This document shows, one piece after another, positions 43,406 to 54,153 of a stretch of 64,000 bases of DNA; position 1 is the stretch's first letter, and every line of letters begins with the position of its first letter. The notes under the pieces are model-generated. The model saw nothing but the letters and a program-made list of their open reading frames with translations. It was not told the origin of the DNA and searched no databases. Where the stretch lies: positions 6,027,001-6,091,000 of the forward strand of contig NZ_CP031941.1 of the NCBI RefSeq assembly GCF_003443655.1, read 5' to 3'. A program made the translations under genes and the position numbers. Source of the stretch: Nostoc sphaeroides (GTDB taxonomy: Bacteria; Cyanobacteriota; Cyanobacteriia; Cyanobacteriales; Nostocaceae).

Positions 43406-44282
43406 TGATCAATTCCTTAAAGTAGGCTAGAAGCAAAGGATCTCAAGTTTTACATAAGCCTTGGTTCACTTCAAGACCTTTCGCAATCATTCTAAAATCC
43501 AGTAGTGGCGTGGTAACGAAAGGAGATGTACAAGTTGTGCGTAACTCCTTTGACATTAAATAGTTTGGGCTAGCAAGGATAACAAGGCAGGTAACTACTA
43601 CTTAAGCGATGTTACATTTCGCTTGTGCTTGGATTACTTTTAAACCCGTTTTGGTTTTCGGATAGGCTCTTAATCTATACATTTAACAGCAAATAATATG
43701 AAGATTATGCAAAGATTTTTATTCAAATATAGACATTTAAGTAAATATTCGGTATCAAGTTATTATGGGGTTATTTGATGTTTCCTGTTTTCAAGCTCAA
43801 CATCCACAAGCAATAACCCACAACGAGGACATAAAGATTTCTTCTCCTATGCTCTGTCAAGTGTTCCCTATTTGCGAGCTAGTAAGACTTACGCATTGAC
43901 AAACCAACTAAATTATGGGCTGTGGTTTTCAGGCATTCAAGCTTGATTTTTAACTCTTTTTCAACGGTGACTACGGTTTTTACTAGCCTACGCTACTGAT
44001 GAAGGATGATTTAAATACTCCTGAAGCTAGTTGTTTTTGTGAATCCACACGCTCATAAATTTGTACAGTGCCTAAGACTTAGATAGTTTGAGATAGTCAG
44101 AGAAGTGCTACGTCAAAGCTAATCAAACGGGGAATCTTCAAATAAAAATTCGTAACCCTCAAGGGTGACATGAAAGAATGTCGAAACGTCAACATTCGGC
44201 GAATTTTTGTGCGTTCAAACAGCACTAACTGCAATTAGAGAACTTAATTTACTCAAAAAATCGATTGAGGTAGGAAGAACTT
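43406..44282. other. Long divergent intergenic region
   Basis: 877 bp between purH and the RTX gene. I see no gene, tRNA or recurrent repeat. AT-rich; it must contain both promoters. A strong GAGGTAGGA ribosome-binding site precedes the RTX start. Confidence 0.5.
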
Positions 44283-46949
44283 ATGACAAATATCATTGGA
44301 ACCAACGGGAATGATACCCTACTGGGCACTAACAGCGAAGATACGATTGATCAGGACAACGATATTCTGACTGGTGGCGGTGGTAAGGATAAATTTGTCT
44401 ACATAGACTATGGCTCTCCTAGTTACACCGATACTATTACTGATTTCGGTGGCGTAGGTAAGGACATAACTCCCTCAGCAGCAGTCATTGCCGAAGTGGA
44501 TACCATCGAATTAGAAGGCTATTATTATACTGCCGAAAATCTGCTGCTTACTCAGAACGGCAGCAATCTGGAAATTACCTTTGAAGAGGAGGCTCGTGTA
44601 AAAAATGAGGTTCGTGCAAAAGTCATCCTTCAAAACTTCAAATTAGAAAACCTGAATAATCTGCCAGCAACTTCTTCACGACCTGCTATTGGCAATATCT
44701 TGTTTGATGGGCAAACCAGCATCACCGACAGTTTTGATGTGTTTAATGCCAACTCCACTCAAACTAACCTATTCAAGAAGAACACAGTGACATTTCTCAA
44801 TGACCTTGACAACAACATTACAGGTTTAGACAACTCAAATGATGTGGTGAATGGTCAAGGGGGTAATGACAAAATCGATGGCTTGAGTGGTAACGACCTG
44901 CTGCGCGGTGGTAGAGGCAATGATACTCTCAATGGTGGTACAGGCAATGATACTCTCAACGGTGGTGAAGGGAATGACTTCCTCAACGGTGGTGAAGGGG
45001 ATGACTCCCTCAACGGTGGTACTGGTAACGACCTGTTGTGGGGTGGTGCGGCCAATGATACTCTCAACGGTGGTAGGGAAAATGACACCCTTCTTGGTGG
45101 TACTGGTGACGATCGCTTGACTGTTGGTTCTTCAGATATTGACCCTTTAGGAGGCGATCAGCTGCTCTCTGGGGATGATGGCAACGATACTCTCTCTGCC
45201 TCAGGCTACGAAACTCGCGACGGAGAGAACTATTACACCTCTGGTAACAACACCCTCAACGGGGGCGCTGGTGACGATTACTTGATTGTTAACTTTTCAA
45301 AAGCCAATAACCTGCTGAATGGTGGTGACGGCAACGATACGTTCTTCAAGAACTACAGTGGCAATGATACGATAGATGGAGGTATTGGTGACGATTTGCT
45401 GTCCTATAACACCAGTGACGGTTCCTACAATATTACCGGGGGAATCACTTCGACTTTTAATACTACTACTAACATTGGCTCAATTACGCTAGGCACGAAC
45501 CGGTTTAGTTACAAAAATATCGAACGATTAGAGATCGAAGGTACAGAGTACGATGACTTGATTGTGGGGAGCAACCGCAACGATACGCTCGACCCGGGCA
45601 CGAGTGGCAATGATACGATAGATGGAGGTATTGGTGACGATTTGTTGTCCTACAACAATCCCGACAATAATACTAGCGAGGAAATCACTTCAACTTTCGA
45701 TGCTACCACTAATACTGGAACAATTACGGGAGCCGGGAGTCGGGTTAGCTACAAGAATATCGAACGATTAAATATCACAGGTGGATTCGACAATGACTTG
45801 ATTGTGGGGAGCAATGGGAACGATACGCTCGACCCGGGCAGGAGTGGCAATGATACGGTAGATGGGGGTAAGGGTGACGATTTGTTGAAGTTTTTGAACT
45901 ATGCTAGCGAGGGAATTACTTCGACATTCAATGCTACTACTAATACTGGAACAATTACGGGGGGCGAGAGTCGGGTTAGCTACAAAAATATCGAGCGATT
46001 AGATATCACAGGTACATCCAACGATGACTTGATTGTGGGGAGCAATGGCAATGATACGCTCGATTCGAGCGGGGGCAATGATACGATAGATGGGGGCAGA
46101 GGTGACGATTTGTTGTCTTATACCGCCAATAGTAGTGAGGGAATCACTTCAACTTTCGATGCTACCACTAATACTGGAACAATTACGGGGGCCGGGAGTC
46201 GGGTTAGCTACAAGAATATCGAACGATTAGAGATCGCAGGAACAGAGTCCAATGACTTGATTGTGGGGAGCAATGGCAACGATAAGATAATAGGAAACAA
46301 TTCTTTCTTTGTCGGGAACGAGGATGATACCGTTGACTTTATTAGTGGCAATGACATAATAGATGGGGGCGCAGGTGACGATTTGTTGATCGTCCATGAT
46401 AGCGGTGATTCCGAGAGCAAAAGAATCACTTCAACATTTAATGCTACTACTAACACTGGGTCAATTACGGATGGCACGAATCAGGTTAGCTACAAGAATA
46501 TCGAACGATTAGATATCATAGGTACGCAGTCCGATGACTTCATTGTGGGGGGTAATGGAAATGATACCCTCAACGGTGCTGGAGGCAATGATACCCTCAT
46601 AGGTGGCAAAGGTAATGATAGCCTAATTGGAGGATCTGGTACTGATACCTTTGCTTTCAATAGTTTTAATGAAGGCATTGATAGAATTTATGATGTCAAT
46701 GCGACTAATGAACTCATTCAGGTATCTGCTGCTGGTTTTGGTGGCGGGTTATCACCAGGTTCACTTCAGACAAGTCAGTTTACCATCGGAGCATCTGCAA
46801 CCACTAGCACTCAGCGATTTATTTATAACGATGTTACAGGTGCATTGTTCTTTGACCAAGATGGCAGTGCGATCGCATTTACTCAGGTACAATTTGGACA
46901 ACTTTCGAGTGGGTTATCACTAACCAAAAACAATTTTGTGGTTGTTTAA
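44283..46949 (+). CDS. Large RTX calcium-binding repeat protein
   Basis: 888-aa RTX protein; such proteins fold on calcium outside the cell and are usually exported by a type I system through a C-terminal signal. It opens [20 protein letters not shown] and has GGxGxDxLxGG nonapeptides in a dense block at about residues 185-280. From about residue 358 there are five modules of 75-90 residues, each with [37 protein letters not shown] and [11 protein letters not shown]. The C-terminus ([20 protein letters not shown] onward, with [17 protein letters not shown]) is the usual end domain of cyanobacterial type I substrates. No enzyme domain is seen. No exporter genes are nearby. Confidence 0.88.
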   Translation: MTNIIGTNGNDTLLGTNSEDTIDQDNDILTGGGGKDKFVYIDYGSPSYTDTITDFGGVGKDITPSAAVIAEVDTIELEGYYYTAENLLLTQNGSNLEITFEEEARVKNEVRAKVILQNFKLENLNNLPATSSRPAIGNILFDGQTSITDSFDVFNANSTQTNLFKKNTVTFLNDLDNNITGLDNSNDVVNGQGGNDKIDGLSGNDLLRGGRGNDTLNGGTGNDTLNGGEGNDFLNGGEGDDSLNGGTGNDLLWGGAANDTLNGGRENDTLLGGTGDDRLTVGSSDIDPLGGDQLLSGDDGNDTLSASGYETRDGENYYTSGNNTLNGGAGDDYLIVNFSKANNLLNGGDGNDTFFKNYSGNDTIDGGIGDDLLSYNTSDGSYNITGGITSTFNTTTNIGSITLGTNRFSYKNIERLEIEGTEYDDLIVGSNRNDTLDPGTSGNDTIDGGIGDDLLSYNNPDNNTSEEITSTFDATTNTGTITGAGSRVSYKNIERLNITGGFDNDLIVGSNGNDTLDPGRSGNDTVDGGKGDDLLKFLNYASEGITSTFNATTNTGTITGGESRVSYKNIERLDITGTSNDDLIVGSNGNDTLDSSGGNDTIDGGRGDDLLSYTANSSEGITSTFDATTNTGTITGAGSRVSYKNIERLEIAGTESNDLIVGSNGNDKIIGNNSFFVGNEDDTVDFISGNDIIDGGAGDDLLIVHDSGDSESKRITSTFNATTNTGSITDGTNQVSYKNIERLDIIGTQSDDFIVGGNGNDTLNGAGGNDTLIGGKGNDSLIGGSGTDTFAFNSFNEGIDRIYDVNATNELIQVSAAGFGGGLSPGSLQTSQFTIGASATTSTQRFIYNDVTGALFFDQDGSAIAFTQVQFGQLSSGLSLTKNNFVVV

Positions 46950-47128
46950 TCATGATTAGCGCTCCATCACTCTAAGCAGAGAAAAGAGGAAATGGTTGGA
47001 TTGCGAGGTATCTAAAATCGCAACTCGCATCCGACTTATCAATGCAATTATAGCGATCGCGCGTAGGGTTCTAAGTCCACTTGAAGAGATAGGATTTATT
47101 AGAAGAGTAGAATTTTAGGAGTAAACCT

Positions 47129-47749
47129 CTGTCTTTACAAGCTATCACCGTTCCCACAGGAACTTCTCAACCCCCCACAGGCTTAATTGTCACCTTGCAT
47201 GGTTGGGGAGCTAACGCTGAGGATGTAGCATCTTTGTTACCCTTGCTCAACTTACCCAATTACCAATTTGTCTTACCCAACGCACCTTATCCTTATCCCT
47301 ATTCCCCAGTAGGGAGGGCATGGTATGACCTGCGGGTGGAAAATATGTATCAAGGATTGGCAGAAAGTCGGCAACTACTAATAGATTTTTTGCAATCTTT
47401 AGAAAGTACCACTGGCGTACCTTTGTCACGTACCATTTTAAGTGGATTTTCTCAAGGCGGGGCAATGACTTTAGATGTCGGCTCAAAATTGCCCCTAGCA
47501 GGTTTAGTTGTCATGAGTGGGTATTTACATCCTGATGCAGTCACGGCAGATCAAAAAGGGATTGGGCCGACTTTAATCAGCCACGGTAGATATGATGAAG
47601 TTGTTCCCCTGCAAGCTGCTTTGAAGGCACGAGAAACTCTCAAGTCTCTAAAAGTGGCGGTAGAATACCACGAATTTGATATGGGGCATGAAATAAATCC
47701 ACAAACGTTAGAGGTGCTACGAAATTTCGTTGTAAATACAATTGCTTAG
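47129..47749 (+). CDS. Alpha/beta hydrolase, phospholipase/carboxylesterase type, CTG start
   Basis: About 206-aa esterase of the YpfH/acyl-protein thioesterase group; soluble. Core: LIVTLHGWGANAEDVASLLP, then LPNAPYPYP-YSPVGRAWYDL, nucleophile elbow LSGFSQGGAM, the Asp in SHGRYDEVVPL and the His in FDMGHEINPQ, so the triad is complete. The first ATG/GTG/TTG in frame (TTG 47195) falls inside the oxyanion loop and would delete the first core strand. Upstream, CTG at 47129 begins (M)SLQAITVPTGTSQPPTGLIV, and AGGAG lies seven bases before it. CTG is therefore the best start, unless a sequencing error hides an ATG. Confidence 0.82.
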   Translation: MSLQAITVPTGTSQPPTGLIVTLHGWGANAEDVASLLPLLNLPNYQFVLPNAPYPYPYSPVGRAWYDLRVENMYQGLAESRQLLIDFLQSLESTTGVPLSRTILSGFSQGGAMTLDVGSKLPLAGLVVMSGYLHPDAVTADQKGIGPTLISHGRYDEVVPLQAALKARETLKSLKVAVEYHEFDMGHEINPQTLEVLRNFVVNTIA

Positions 47750-47904
47750 TCAGGATTACGAATTTTTTATAAATTATGGTACAAATTCTGACAATTTTCA
47801 CGAAAATAATCACTTCTAATGAGTAATATATATTGGGTGGCTGCGAAAGAGCGCAACTTAACCCATGCTGAAGGCGAGTGCTGCATAAGGGAGGGGCAAG
47901 CATT

Positions 47905-48117
47905 ATGACAACTCTAAGCATTTCCAGGAAAGAAATTGCTGCCATGACTGTGGCAGAAGTAGAAGAACTGGCTACACGTCTGGAGCTAGATAATTATAAT
48001 AATGCTTTTGACGGTTTAAATGATTGGCATTTATTGCGAGCGATCGCATTTCAGCGTCCAGAGTTAGTTGAACCCTATATCTACCTCTTAGACTTGGAAC
48101 CCTACGATGAAGCGTAG
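47905..48117 (+). CDS. Small conserved cyanobacterial protein, probably DUF2555
   Basis: 70-aa soluble protein from the ATG at 47905, preceded by GGGAGGGG. Sequence features: ISRKEIAAMTVAEVEELATR, then LELDNYNNAFDGLNDWHLLR and AIAFQRPELVEPYIYLLDLE with an acidic end. I take this to be the cyanobacteria-specific DUF2555 family from its size and its NDWHLLRAIAFQRPELVEPY block; the function is not known to me. It lies about 155 bp after the esterase, on the same strand. Confidence 0.75.
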   Translation: MTTLSISRKEIAAMTVAEVEELATRLELDNYNNAFDGLNDWHLLRAIAFQRPELVEPYIYLLDLEPYDEA

Positions 48118-48226
48118 TTGAGAGTTAGGAGTTAGAAGAGACGCGATTAATCGCGTCTGTACAGGAGTTAGGAGTTCTAACTATTTAGTACTAATTTTTG
48201 TAGCTACTTACTCCTAACTTTTTACC

Positions 48227-49432
48227 ATGCCTAATCCAAAATCGAACAGGGTTTTAATTGCTGTAGGTGGCGGTATCGCCGCCTACAAAATTTGTGAATT
48301 GGTTTCGACGCTGTTTAAAACTGGGGTGGAAATCCGAGTTATCCTCACCCGTTCGGCGCAAGAATTTATCACGCCTCTAACAATAGCCACCCTATCTCGT
48401 CATCGGGCCTACACAGATGATGATTTTTGGCAACCAACTCACTCTCGTCCTTTGCATATTGATTTGGGTGAATGGGCTGATGTCATGGTAATTGCCCCTT
48501 TGACAGCTAATACATTAGCAAAGCTAGCCTACGGGATGGCTGATAATTTACTCACAAATACTGTGCTGGCTTCTACTTGTCCGGTGCTGTTAGCACCCGC
48601 AATGAATACGGATATGTGGGAACAGCTATCAGTGCAGCGAAATTGGCAACAGCTATTGACAGATAGCCGATATCATGGGATGAATACAGCATCGGGTTTA
48701 TTAGCCTGCGATCGCATCGGTGCTGGTAGATTAGCAGAACCTCCAGAAATATTCGCTCATATCCAATCGCTGTTACATACTCAAGGTAAACGAGATTTAG
48801 TAGGTAAACGAGTGTTAATTAGCGCTGGGGGAACGCGAGAGTATCTTGACCCAGTTAGATTTATTGGCAATCCTTCCACAGGTAAAATGGGATTAGCTTT
48901 AGCACAAGCGGCACTTCACCGAGGGGCAAACGTCACCCTAGTACATGGACCAGCTAATTGGGCTGTACCATTAGGAGTGCAAGCAATTTCTATTGTTAGT
49001 GCCGAGCAAATGCAGCAGGCCATGCTGGAATATTTACCCAACGCTGATGTAATTGTCATGTCAGCAGCCGTGGCAGATGTGAAGCCACGAGATTATAGTA
49101 TAGAGAAATTAGCCAAGCGATCGCTCCCCCAAGCTTTACCCTTGGAACCAGTACCCGATATAGTCGCCCAATTAGCACAACTCAAACAGCCGCATCAGAT
49201 ATTAATTGGTTTTGCAGCACAAAGTGGGAATATTGTCAAGCCAGCATTAGAAAAATTACAGAGTAAAAAACTCGATGCTATTGTTGCCAATCCCATCGAT
49301 CAACCTGATAGTGGTTTTGGGAGTGATAATAATCAAGCGATATTTTTAGATAATCAAGGACGGCAAGTAGCGATCGCACCTTGTTCTAAATTAGAAATGG
49401 CCCATAATTTATTTGATTTTGTCATCAATTGA
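48227..49432 (+). CDS. coaBC: Phosphopantothenoylcysteine decarboxylase / phosphopantothenate-cysteine ligase
   Basis: Two consecutive steps of coenzyme A synthesis; cytosolic. 401 aa. The N-terminal FMN decarboxylase (CoaC) has [32 protein letters not shown], the His of STLPLHIDLG type (here [14 protein letters not shown]), [24 protein letters not shown] (APAMNTDMW) and the active-site Cys in [17 protein letters not shown]. The C-terminal CTP-dependent ligase (CoaB) has [59 protein letters not shown] and the [11 protein letters not shown] region. All signature segments are intact. Confidence 0.96.
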   Translation: MPNPKSNRVLIAVGGGIAAYKICELVSTLFKTGVEIRVILTRSAQEFITPLTIATLSRHRAYTDDDFWQPTHSRPLHIDLGEWADVMVIAPLTANTLAKLAYGMADNLLTNTVLASTCPVLLAPAMNTDMWEQLSVQRNWQQLLTDSRYHGMNTASGLLACDRIGAGRLAEPPEIFAHIQSLLHTQGKRDLVGKRVLISAGGTREYLDPVRFIGNPSTGKMGLALAQAALHRGANVTLVHGPANWAVPLGVQAISIVSAEQMQQAMLEYLPNADVIVMSAAVADVKPRDYSIEKLAKRSLPQALPLEPVPDIVAQLAQLKQPHQILIGFAAQSGNIVKPALEKLQSKKLDAIVANPIDQPDSGFGSDNNQAIFLDNQGRQVAIAPCSKLEMAHNLFDFVIN

Positions 49433-49466
49433 TTAGGTACTGGGTAGGGACATGACATTGCCCATT

Positions 49467-49661
49467 GGTGTCAACTTAAGGTGAAAACCAGCTTAGAAGC
49501 AGCTTTTAGCAGATTATCTCGTTCCCTCGTTCCCAGTCGGAGACTGGGAATGCCTATTAAGAGGCTCCGCCTCCCTTACTGGCGGCAGAGCCACCAGGAG
49601 ATGCATTTCCAGCCGGAGGCTGGAAACGAGATTTGAAAAGGGTTTTAGCTTAAGTTGACAC
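49467..49661. repeat. GTGTCAACTT-ended repeat, CTCGTTCCC core
   Basis: GGTGTCAACTTAAGGTGAAA to AGCTTAAGTTGACAC, with the core CTCGTTCCCAGTCGGAGACT...GCTGGAAACGAGA. Nearly identical in the core to 3771-3955. Confidence 0.8.
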
Positions 49662-49730
49662 GTATGGACATTGCCATAACCCTACAAGGAAATTACTACC
49701 TTGAATTGGGTATAACCCGTATGCTCTATG

Positions 49731-49889
49731 TCTCGTTCCCAGTCTCCGACTGGGAATGCCCAGTCGTTGAGGCTCGGCCTCAAGACTTGCGGCAGAGCCG
49801 CAATTGATCTGCATTTCCAGTCGGAGACTGGAAACGAGATTTGAATGTAAAAGCTTGTTTGAGGCTGGCTTTCACGTTAAGTTGACACC
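49731..49889. repeat. Related repeat, left terminus missing
   Basis: Same core (TCTCGTTCCCAGTCTCCGAC...GACTGGAAACGAGA) and right terminus (CACGTTAAGTTGACACC), but no left GGTGTCAACTT. Confidence 0.75.
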
Positions 49890-50020
49890 AATGGACATTG
49901 CCGTAACCCGACAAGGAAACTACTACTTGGAATTGGGTATAACCCGTATGGTCTATGGCTTCAAGTCACTTTTCTAGATTTTACAATATAAGTAAGACAT
50001 AAAAATAAAGCTTCAATTAT

Positions 50021-50377
50021 ATGAAAATACTCTCATCAGAGCTAGTCCATTTGGGATTTGGCAAATATGTGCGTTCTGACCAAGTAACAGCAGTTATACC
50101 AATAGAAGAGGAGCGAGGCCCAGGACGACGAACCTTTGTTCACGTTCAAGGGCAAAGCGATCCAATTATCGCCTCTCGCGCTGAAGATACCATCGTGCGT
50201 GATTTGGTACAGGAACCACACGAAGTTACCCAAGCCCGTCAGCAGCAGGAAATTCTTCAAGATTTATTGGTTAATTTAGCTAATGTTAATTCAACTGTGC
50301 GTCGAATTAACCGTGATGAAGGCAGTTTGGATCTTGATTTGTTAGAGCGACGAATTAAGCAAGTCCTGGAAAATTAA
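50021..50377 (+). CDS. RemA-like (DUF370) protein
   Basis: 118-aa protein. The N-terminal 60 residues (VHLGFGKYVRSDQVTAVIPI, then EEERGPGRRTFVHVQGQSDP and IIASRAEDTIVRDL) match the DUF370/RemA fold; in Bacillus RemA is a DNA-binding activator of biofilm-matrix genes that assembles into octameric rings. The C-terminal half (HEVTQARQQQEILQDLLVNL, then RRINRDEGSLDLDLLERRI) is helical and is an addition relative to the shorter Bacillus protein. It may therefore be a transcription regulator, but its targets here cannot be inferred. Monocistronic. Confidence 0.85.
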   Translation: MKILSSELVHLGFGKYVRSDQVTAVIPIEEERGPGRRTFVHVQGQSDPIIASRAEDTIVRDLVQEPHEVTQARQQQEILQDLLVNLANVNSTVRRINRDEGSLDLDLLERRIKQVLEN

Positions 50378-50911
50378 TTGCAGAAATCAGCAAACTTTCA
50401 TAACGGAGAACGATATTGCTGAATACCATTACAGACCAAGTTTCAGCATCAGATACACAATGAAGGCGTTGCGTAGCTTTTTTGAGAGTCAGATTAGTAG
50501 GCGCTTTCCAAATGCTGAAATTCTTTATTGGACTTAGAAGAATACTTCGCTCATATAGAGTTTGAGCAAATTAATTATTGGGTTAGAGAGCGATTGATAG
50601 ATGCGATCGCTCTTTTTTCAAGTTGGTCAGGTGCATTAGGCTAAAGCCGTAACACATATTAACAAAACAATTACTTTTTAAAACCTAGTGATCTGTCCCA
50701 AAAATTTTGATAGGTTTGTAGTAAGCACTTCAGTGCTTAAAAATCCAGGACTAAAGTCCTGACTACGAACTTTTTTACCTCTCGCCTGGGTTTGGCTACG
50801 CCCACGCAAAGCGGGATAATTTGGGCAGATTACAGGCGGCGTTATACATTAATAAGTGTATCTGCAATACCGGACTTGTTCTGGCTTAGTCTCAATAGCA
50901 AAGGTTTGGAG
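50378..50911. other. Intergenic region upstream of the S2P gene
   Basis: Contains one hairpin repeat (50714-50770). An in-frame start at 50792 would place part of this in the protease gene, but those residues lack family features. No other gene seen. Confidence 0.55.
50714..50770. repeat. GTAGTCAGGACTTTAGTCCT repeat, copy 2 (inverted)
   Basis: GTTTGTAGTAAGCACTTCAG to AAAGTCCTGACTACGAAC, the reverse of 31059-31114, with the same two hairpins. Confidence 0.75.
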
Positions 50912-52393
50912 ATGTTTACTTTATCAGAAACTTCTATCCTAGCGGCAATCCTACTGGTAGCTTTAGGCATTTTGGGCTGGGGCTTTTATCGCGCCAGACC
51001 TTTTGGTAAACTGGGAATCTTAGCCTGGTTACAGTCGGTGGTGTTGATGACTCCCTGGCTCCTGTTTTTTGGATTGTTTGCCGCAGGGATTTACATCAAT
51101 ATAGCGGGTATATTGTTCTTAGTGGTGACATCCGCCGGATTGTACGTCTACTTGGGCAGACAGTTACGCGCAGCTGGGCAAGATGCCATCCTCAAGCAAC
51201 GCGCCACCGAAAGACTCGCTGCTGCTTCCTCACTTAAAGCAAATTCCCCACAACCAAAAGTAGCAGAACTGAAACCGGAGATCCCACCGATACCAGAAGA
51301 AGACTTGAATGCAGTTAAAGGTATTTTCGGTATCGATACGTTTTTTGCTACAGAAACGATCGCTTACCAAGATGGAGCCATTTTCAAAGGCAATTTGCGG
51401 GGAGAACCAGAAGAGACTCACAACCGTCTAACTGCAAGTTTACGGCAACGCCTTGGCGATCAATATCGCCTATTTTTAGTGGAAAATACAGATGGTAGAC
51501 CTGTGGTGATTGTCCTACCCAGTCGCAATGATCCCAAGCCGATGTTGCGATCGCAAAAAGCTTTTGCAGGTATTCTGTTGATAGCGACCATTGCCACAAG
51601 TTTAGAAGCTGCGGGATTACTGCTGAATTTTGATTTCTTTGGCAATCCAGGGCGGTTTCAAGAAGCTTTGCCCATAGGCGCTGGGATATTTGCGATTTTA
51701 ATAGCTCACGAAATCGGTCATTGGTTACTTGCACAGCGTCACCAAATCCGCCTTAGCTGGCCTTTCTTTCTGCCGGCTGTCCAAATTGGTTCCTTTGGTG
51801 CAATTACCCGCTTTGAATCTCTATTACCCAACCGCAAGGTATTATTTGATATTGCCTTGGCAGGGCCAGCCGCAGGTGGTATTGTCTCTTTGTTAATGCT
51901 GGTGACGGGCTTGGTGCTTTCTCACCCAGGTAGTTTATTTCAATTACCAAATCAGTTTTTCCAAGGGTCGATTTTGGTGGGAAGTTTGGCGCGAGTTGTC
52001 CTTGGTTCGGCGTTGCAGTCACCCCTGGTAAGTGTTCATCCCTTAGTGATAATTGGTTGGCTGGGGTTAGTAATTAACGCTTTGAACTTAATGCCAGCCG
52101 GACAACTCGATGGTGGGCGCATTGTTCAGGCGATTTATGGACGCAAAACCGCAGGACGAGCAACAGTAGCAACTTTAATTTTACTAGCACTAGTGTCTCT
52201 CGGTAATACTCTTGCCATGTACTGGGCGATCGTAATTTTCTTTTTGCAACGAGATCAAGAACGCCCCAGCTTGAATGAAGTCACTGAACCCGATGATGCT
52301 AGAGCCGCTTTGGGGCTTTTGGCTCTATTCTTGATGATTACCACGCTTCTACCCTTAACTCCCGGTTTGGCTGGGCGTTTGGGAATAGGATAG
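50912..52393 (+). CDS. Site-2 protease family membrane metalloprotease, EGY-like
   Basis: Intramembrane zinc metalloprotease (M50) of about 493 aa. The ATG at 50912 follows GGTTTGGAG; an in-frame ATG at 50792 is less likely. Two N-terminal membrane helices (about 4-22 and 34-75) lead to a soluble region with EEDLNAVKGIFGIDTFFATE and IFKGNLRGEPEETHNRL, typical of chloroplast EGY proteins. The zinc site is HEIGH (266-270) in ILIAHEIGHWLLAQ, and the third ligand is in NALNLMPAGQLDGGRIVQ. Several more helices follow. EGY-type proteases influence thylakoid development in plants; the substrate in cyanobacteria is unknown. A small gene follows five bases after the stop. Confidence 0.9.
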   Translation: MFTLSETSILAAILLVALGILGWGFYRARPFGKLGILAWLQSVVLMTPWLLFFGLFAAGIYINIAGILFLVVTSAGLYVYLGRQLRAAGQDAILKQRATERLAAASSLKANSPQPKVAELKPEIPPIPEEDLNAVKGIFGIDTFFATETIAYQDGAIFKGNLRGEPEETHNRLTASLRQRLGDQYRLFLVENTDGRPVVIVLPSRNDPKPMLRSQKAFAGILLIATIATSLEAAGLLLNFDFFGNPGRFQEALPIGAGIFAILIAHEIGHWLLAQRHQIRLSWPFFLPAVQIGSFGAITRFESLLPNRKVLFDIALAGPAAGGIVSLLMLVTGLVLSHPGSLFQLPNQFFQGSILVGSLARVVLGSALQSPLVSVHPLVIIGWLGLVINALNLMPAGQLDGGRIVQAIYGRKTAGRATVATLILLALVSLGNTLAMYWAIVIFFLQRDQERPSLNEVTEPDDARAALGLLALFLMITTLLPLTPGLAGRLGIG

Positions 52394-52398
52394 TGTTT

Positions 52399-52653
52399 AT
52401 GGAGCCTACACCCAAACAAGCAATATCCACAAATTCGGGTGTGCTATCAACTTACCAGAGTTATAAACGAATAGACCTTGTAAGATTAGACGAGCGCACC
52501 AGAAATGTTTATATTTTGGAGCATCGCAACGACGATGAAGCATTCCATATCTACATCGACAGGAGACGTGCCCAATCTCCAAAACAGATGCCGATGACAA
52601 TTGAGGAAGCGGAAGCTGATTTACAGAGACGGTTTGGACAGCAAGCTAGTTAA
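52399..52653 (+). CDS. Small conserved hypothetical protein downstream of S2P
   Basis: 84 aa from the ATG at 52399; a GTG at 52393 overlapping the protease stop codon is an alternative start. Sequence: SYKRIDLVRLDERTRNVYIL, then EHRNDDEAFHIYIDRRRAQS and a C-terminal helix MTIEEAEADLQRRFGQ. Probably a small alpha/beta protein. The tight spacing makes translational coupling with the protease likely, so a related role is possible, but I do not recognise the family. Confidence 0.7.
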   Translation: MEPTPKQAISTNSGVLSTYQSYKRIDLVRLDERTRNVYILEHRNDDEAFHIYIDRRRAQSPKQMPMTIEEAEADLQRRFGQQAS

Positions 52654-52800
52654 AATAATTCGTAATGACGCTCCTGCGTCGCTAACGCTGCGCTAACGTA
52701 ATTCAGTTTTGTAACGGGGATTGAGCGCAAAACCGGAGCAGTTTGACTGACGAATAGAAGTGTGAAGGATAAAGTATTAACTTTCATCCTTCATCCTTTT

Positions 52801-54057
52801 TTATGGTTTCCAACCTGCTAACAAATTCGGGTAAGCCGTTGGTGTGGGGAAAATTTTCTGGAAACCAGTTTGACGCTCTTGTGGCTTTTCTTTGCTCATA
52901 TTCCAGAGGGTTTCATAGAAAAAGAAAGAGACTCCAGCGAAATTGCGATCGCGTACTTTTTGCACTTGTGTCTGAATTTGTTGCATCGGCACAGATCGGT
53001 TTTTTAACCCAGCCAGAATACCGACACTCACAGGAATATGGCTCTTGGCCGCTTTCACTTCTGGATACTCTAATTCGCTGATAAAAATATTCAAGTCATC
53101 ACGATATATCTGCAAAACTAAGTCTTCAATAATTCCCAGCCGTTCCCATTTCTGCCAGTCTGCTAAAAAGAAGTCGTAGGAAAAACGTTGAGGATTAGGA
53201 GCAACAGAAACCAGGCAATTTTTTTTAGTAGCTTTAATGGCTGTAAATACCCGTTTCATAAACTCCGTGATTTTATTAGCTCTCCAGCGCACCCATTCTG
53301 GATCTTTAAAGTTTTTGGAGGGAGCTTTACCACGGTGTTCTTTTTTGTAAAGTGCCACTGTGTAAGCATCGTATCCTAATTCTGATGGTAAGCCAAAATG
53401 GTCATCAAATTGAATACCATCGATATTGTAGTTTCTAACAATTTCAACAATTAAATCTTGAATAAATTGTTGTACTTCTGGGCGAAAGGGATTTAGCCAA
53501 ACGCGATTATGTGTCCCTTCTTTGATAATCCGCGTCCCGTCACTTTTACTAGTGAGCCATTGGGGACGATTTTTAGCTAATAGAGAATCTGCTGGTGCCA
53601 TAAAGCCAAATTCAAACCAGGGAATCACTGTTAACCCTTTTTGATGTCCCACATCAACAATTTCTTTGAGAATATCTCGTCCTTTGAGTCCGGGTGTGGG
53701 ATCGAGCGATCGCCCAATAACTTTGGCCGCAACTTTGCTAGGATACAACGTATATCCCCAATTCCAAACCGCCGGATATATGGTGTTAAAATTGAGTTCG
53801 TCAAGGCGTTGCAAAGATCCCTTGAGGCGATCGCGCTCAAATAACACATCACTATCAATATTTGTTAACCACACTCCCCTTAACTCAGATGCTGACGTAG
53901 GCGGCAGATTAATTTGAGCGTTTAAGGGAAACGATAGCATCACCGTAGCAACTACACTCAAGCTAGCTATAACAGCAAACAAAAGAGACTTTCTACTTTG
54001 GCGAATATTCCACCAAGAATGAAACTCAACACACCACTTTACAAACCTTTTCATCAT
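52801..54057 (-). CDS. Family 10 glycosyl hydrolase-like protein (GHL10)
   Basis: 418-aa exported or membrane-anchored protein. The N-terminal membrane segment LLFAVIASLSVVATVMLSFP (about 24-43) is followed by ELRGVWLTNIDSDVLFERDR, the start signature of GHL10 (YngK/DUF187). The barrel continues with LNFNTIYPAVWNWGYTLYPS, GLTVIPWFEFGFM, TRIIKEGTHNRVWLNPFRPE, IVRNYNIDGIQFDDHFGLPS and GVSFFFYETLWN. Conserved acidic residues in WFEFG and QFDDHF are catalytic candidates. The substrate is unproven; this family is thought to act on peptidoglycan-like or surface polysaccharides. Monocistronic. Confidence 0.88.
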   Translation of the reverse strand: MMKRFVKWCVEFHSWWNIRQSRKSLLFAVIASLSVVATVMLSFPLNAQINLPPTSASELRGVWLTNIDSDVLFERDRLKGSLQRLDELNFNTIYPAVWNWGYTLYPSKVAAKVIGRSLDPTPGLKGRDILKEIVDVGHQKGLTVIPWFEFGFMAPADSLLAKNRPQWLTSKSDGTRIIKEGTHNRVWLNPFRPEVQQFIQDLIVEIVRNYNIDGIQFDDHFGLPSELGYDAYTVALYKKEHRGKAPSKNFKDPEWVRWRANKITEFMKRVFTAIKATKKNCLVSVAPNPQRFSYDFFLADWQKWERLGIIEDLVLQIYRDDLNIFISELEYPEVKAAKSHIPVSVGILAGLKNRSVPMQQIQTQVQKVRDRNFAGVSFFFYETLWNMSKEKPQERQTGFQKIFPTPTAYPNLLAGWKP

Positions 54058-54153
54058 TTGGTTACAGACATGATCAAATTATGAGCAATCAGCATAAATA
54101 GCGATCGTTTCGATTGTAAGCGCTAAAACAATCGCTCTTCATGCTGAGGTTTC

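Larger units (their letters stand above)
49433..50020. other. Intergenic region with two repeat copies
   Basis: Two related palindromic repeats (49467-49661 and 49731-49889), each followed by a similar GGACATTGCC-TAACCC-ACAAGGAAA stretch and ACCCGTATG-TCTATG, so a segment of about 250 bp is itself tandemly duplicated. No gene. Confidence 0.75.
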
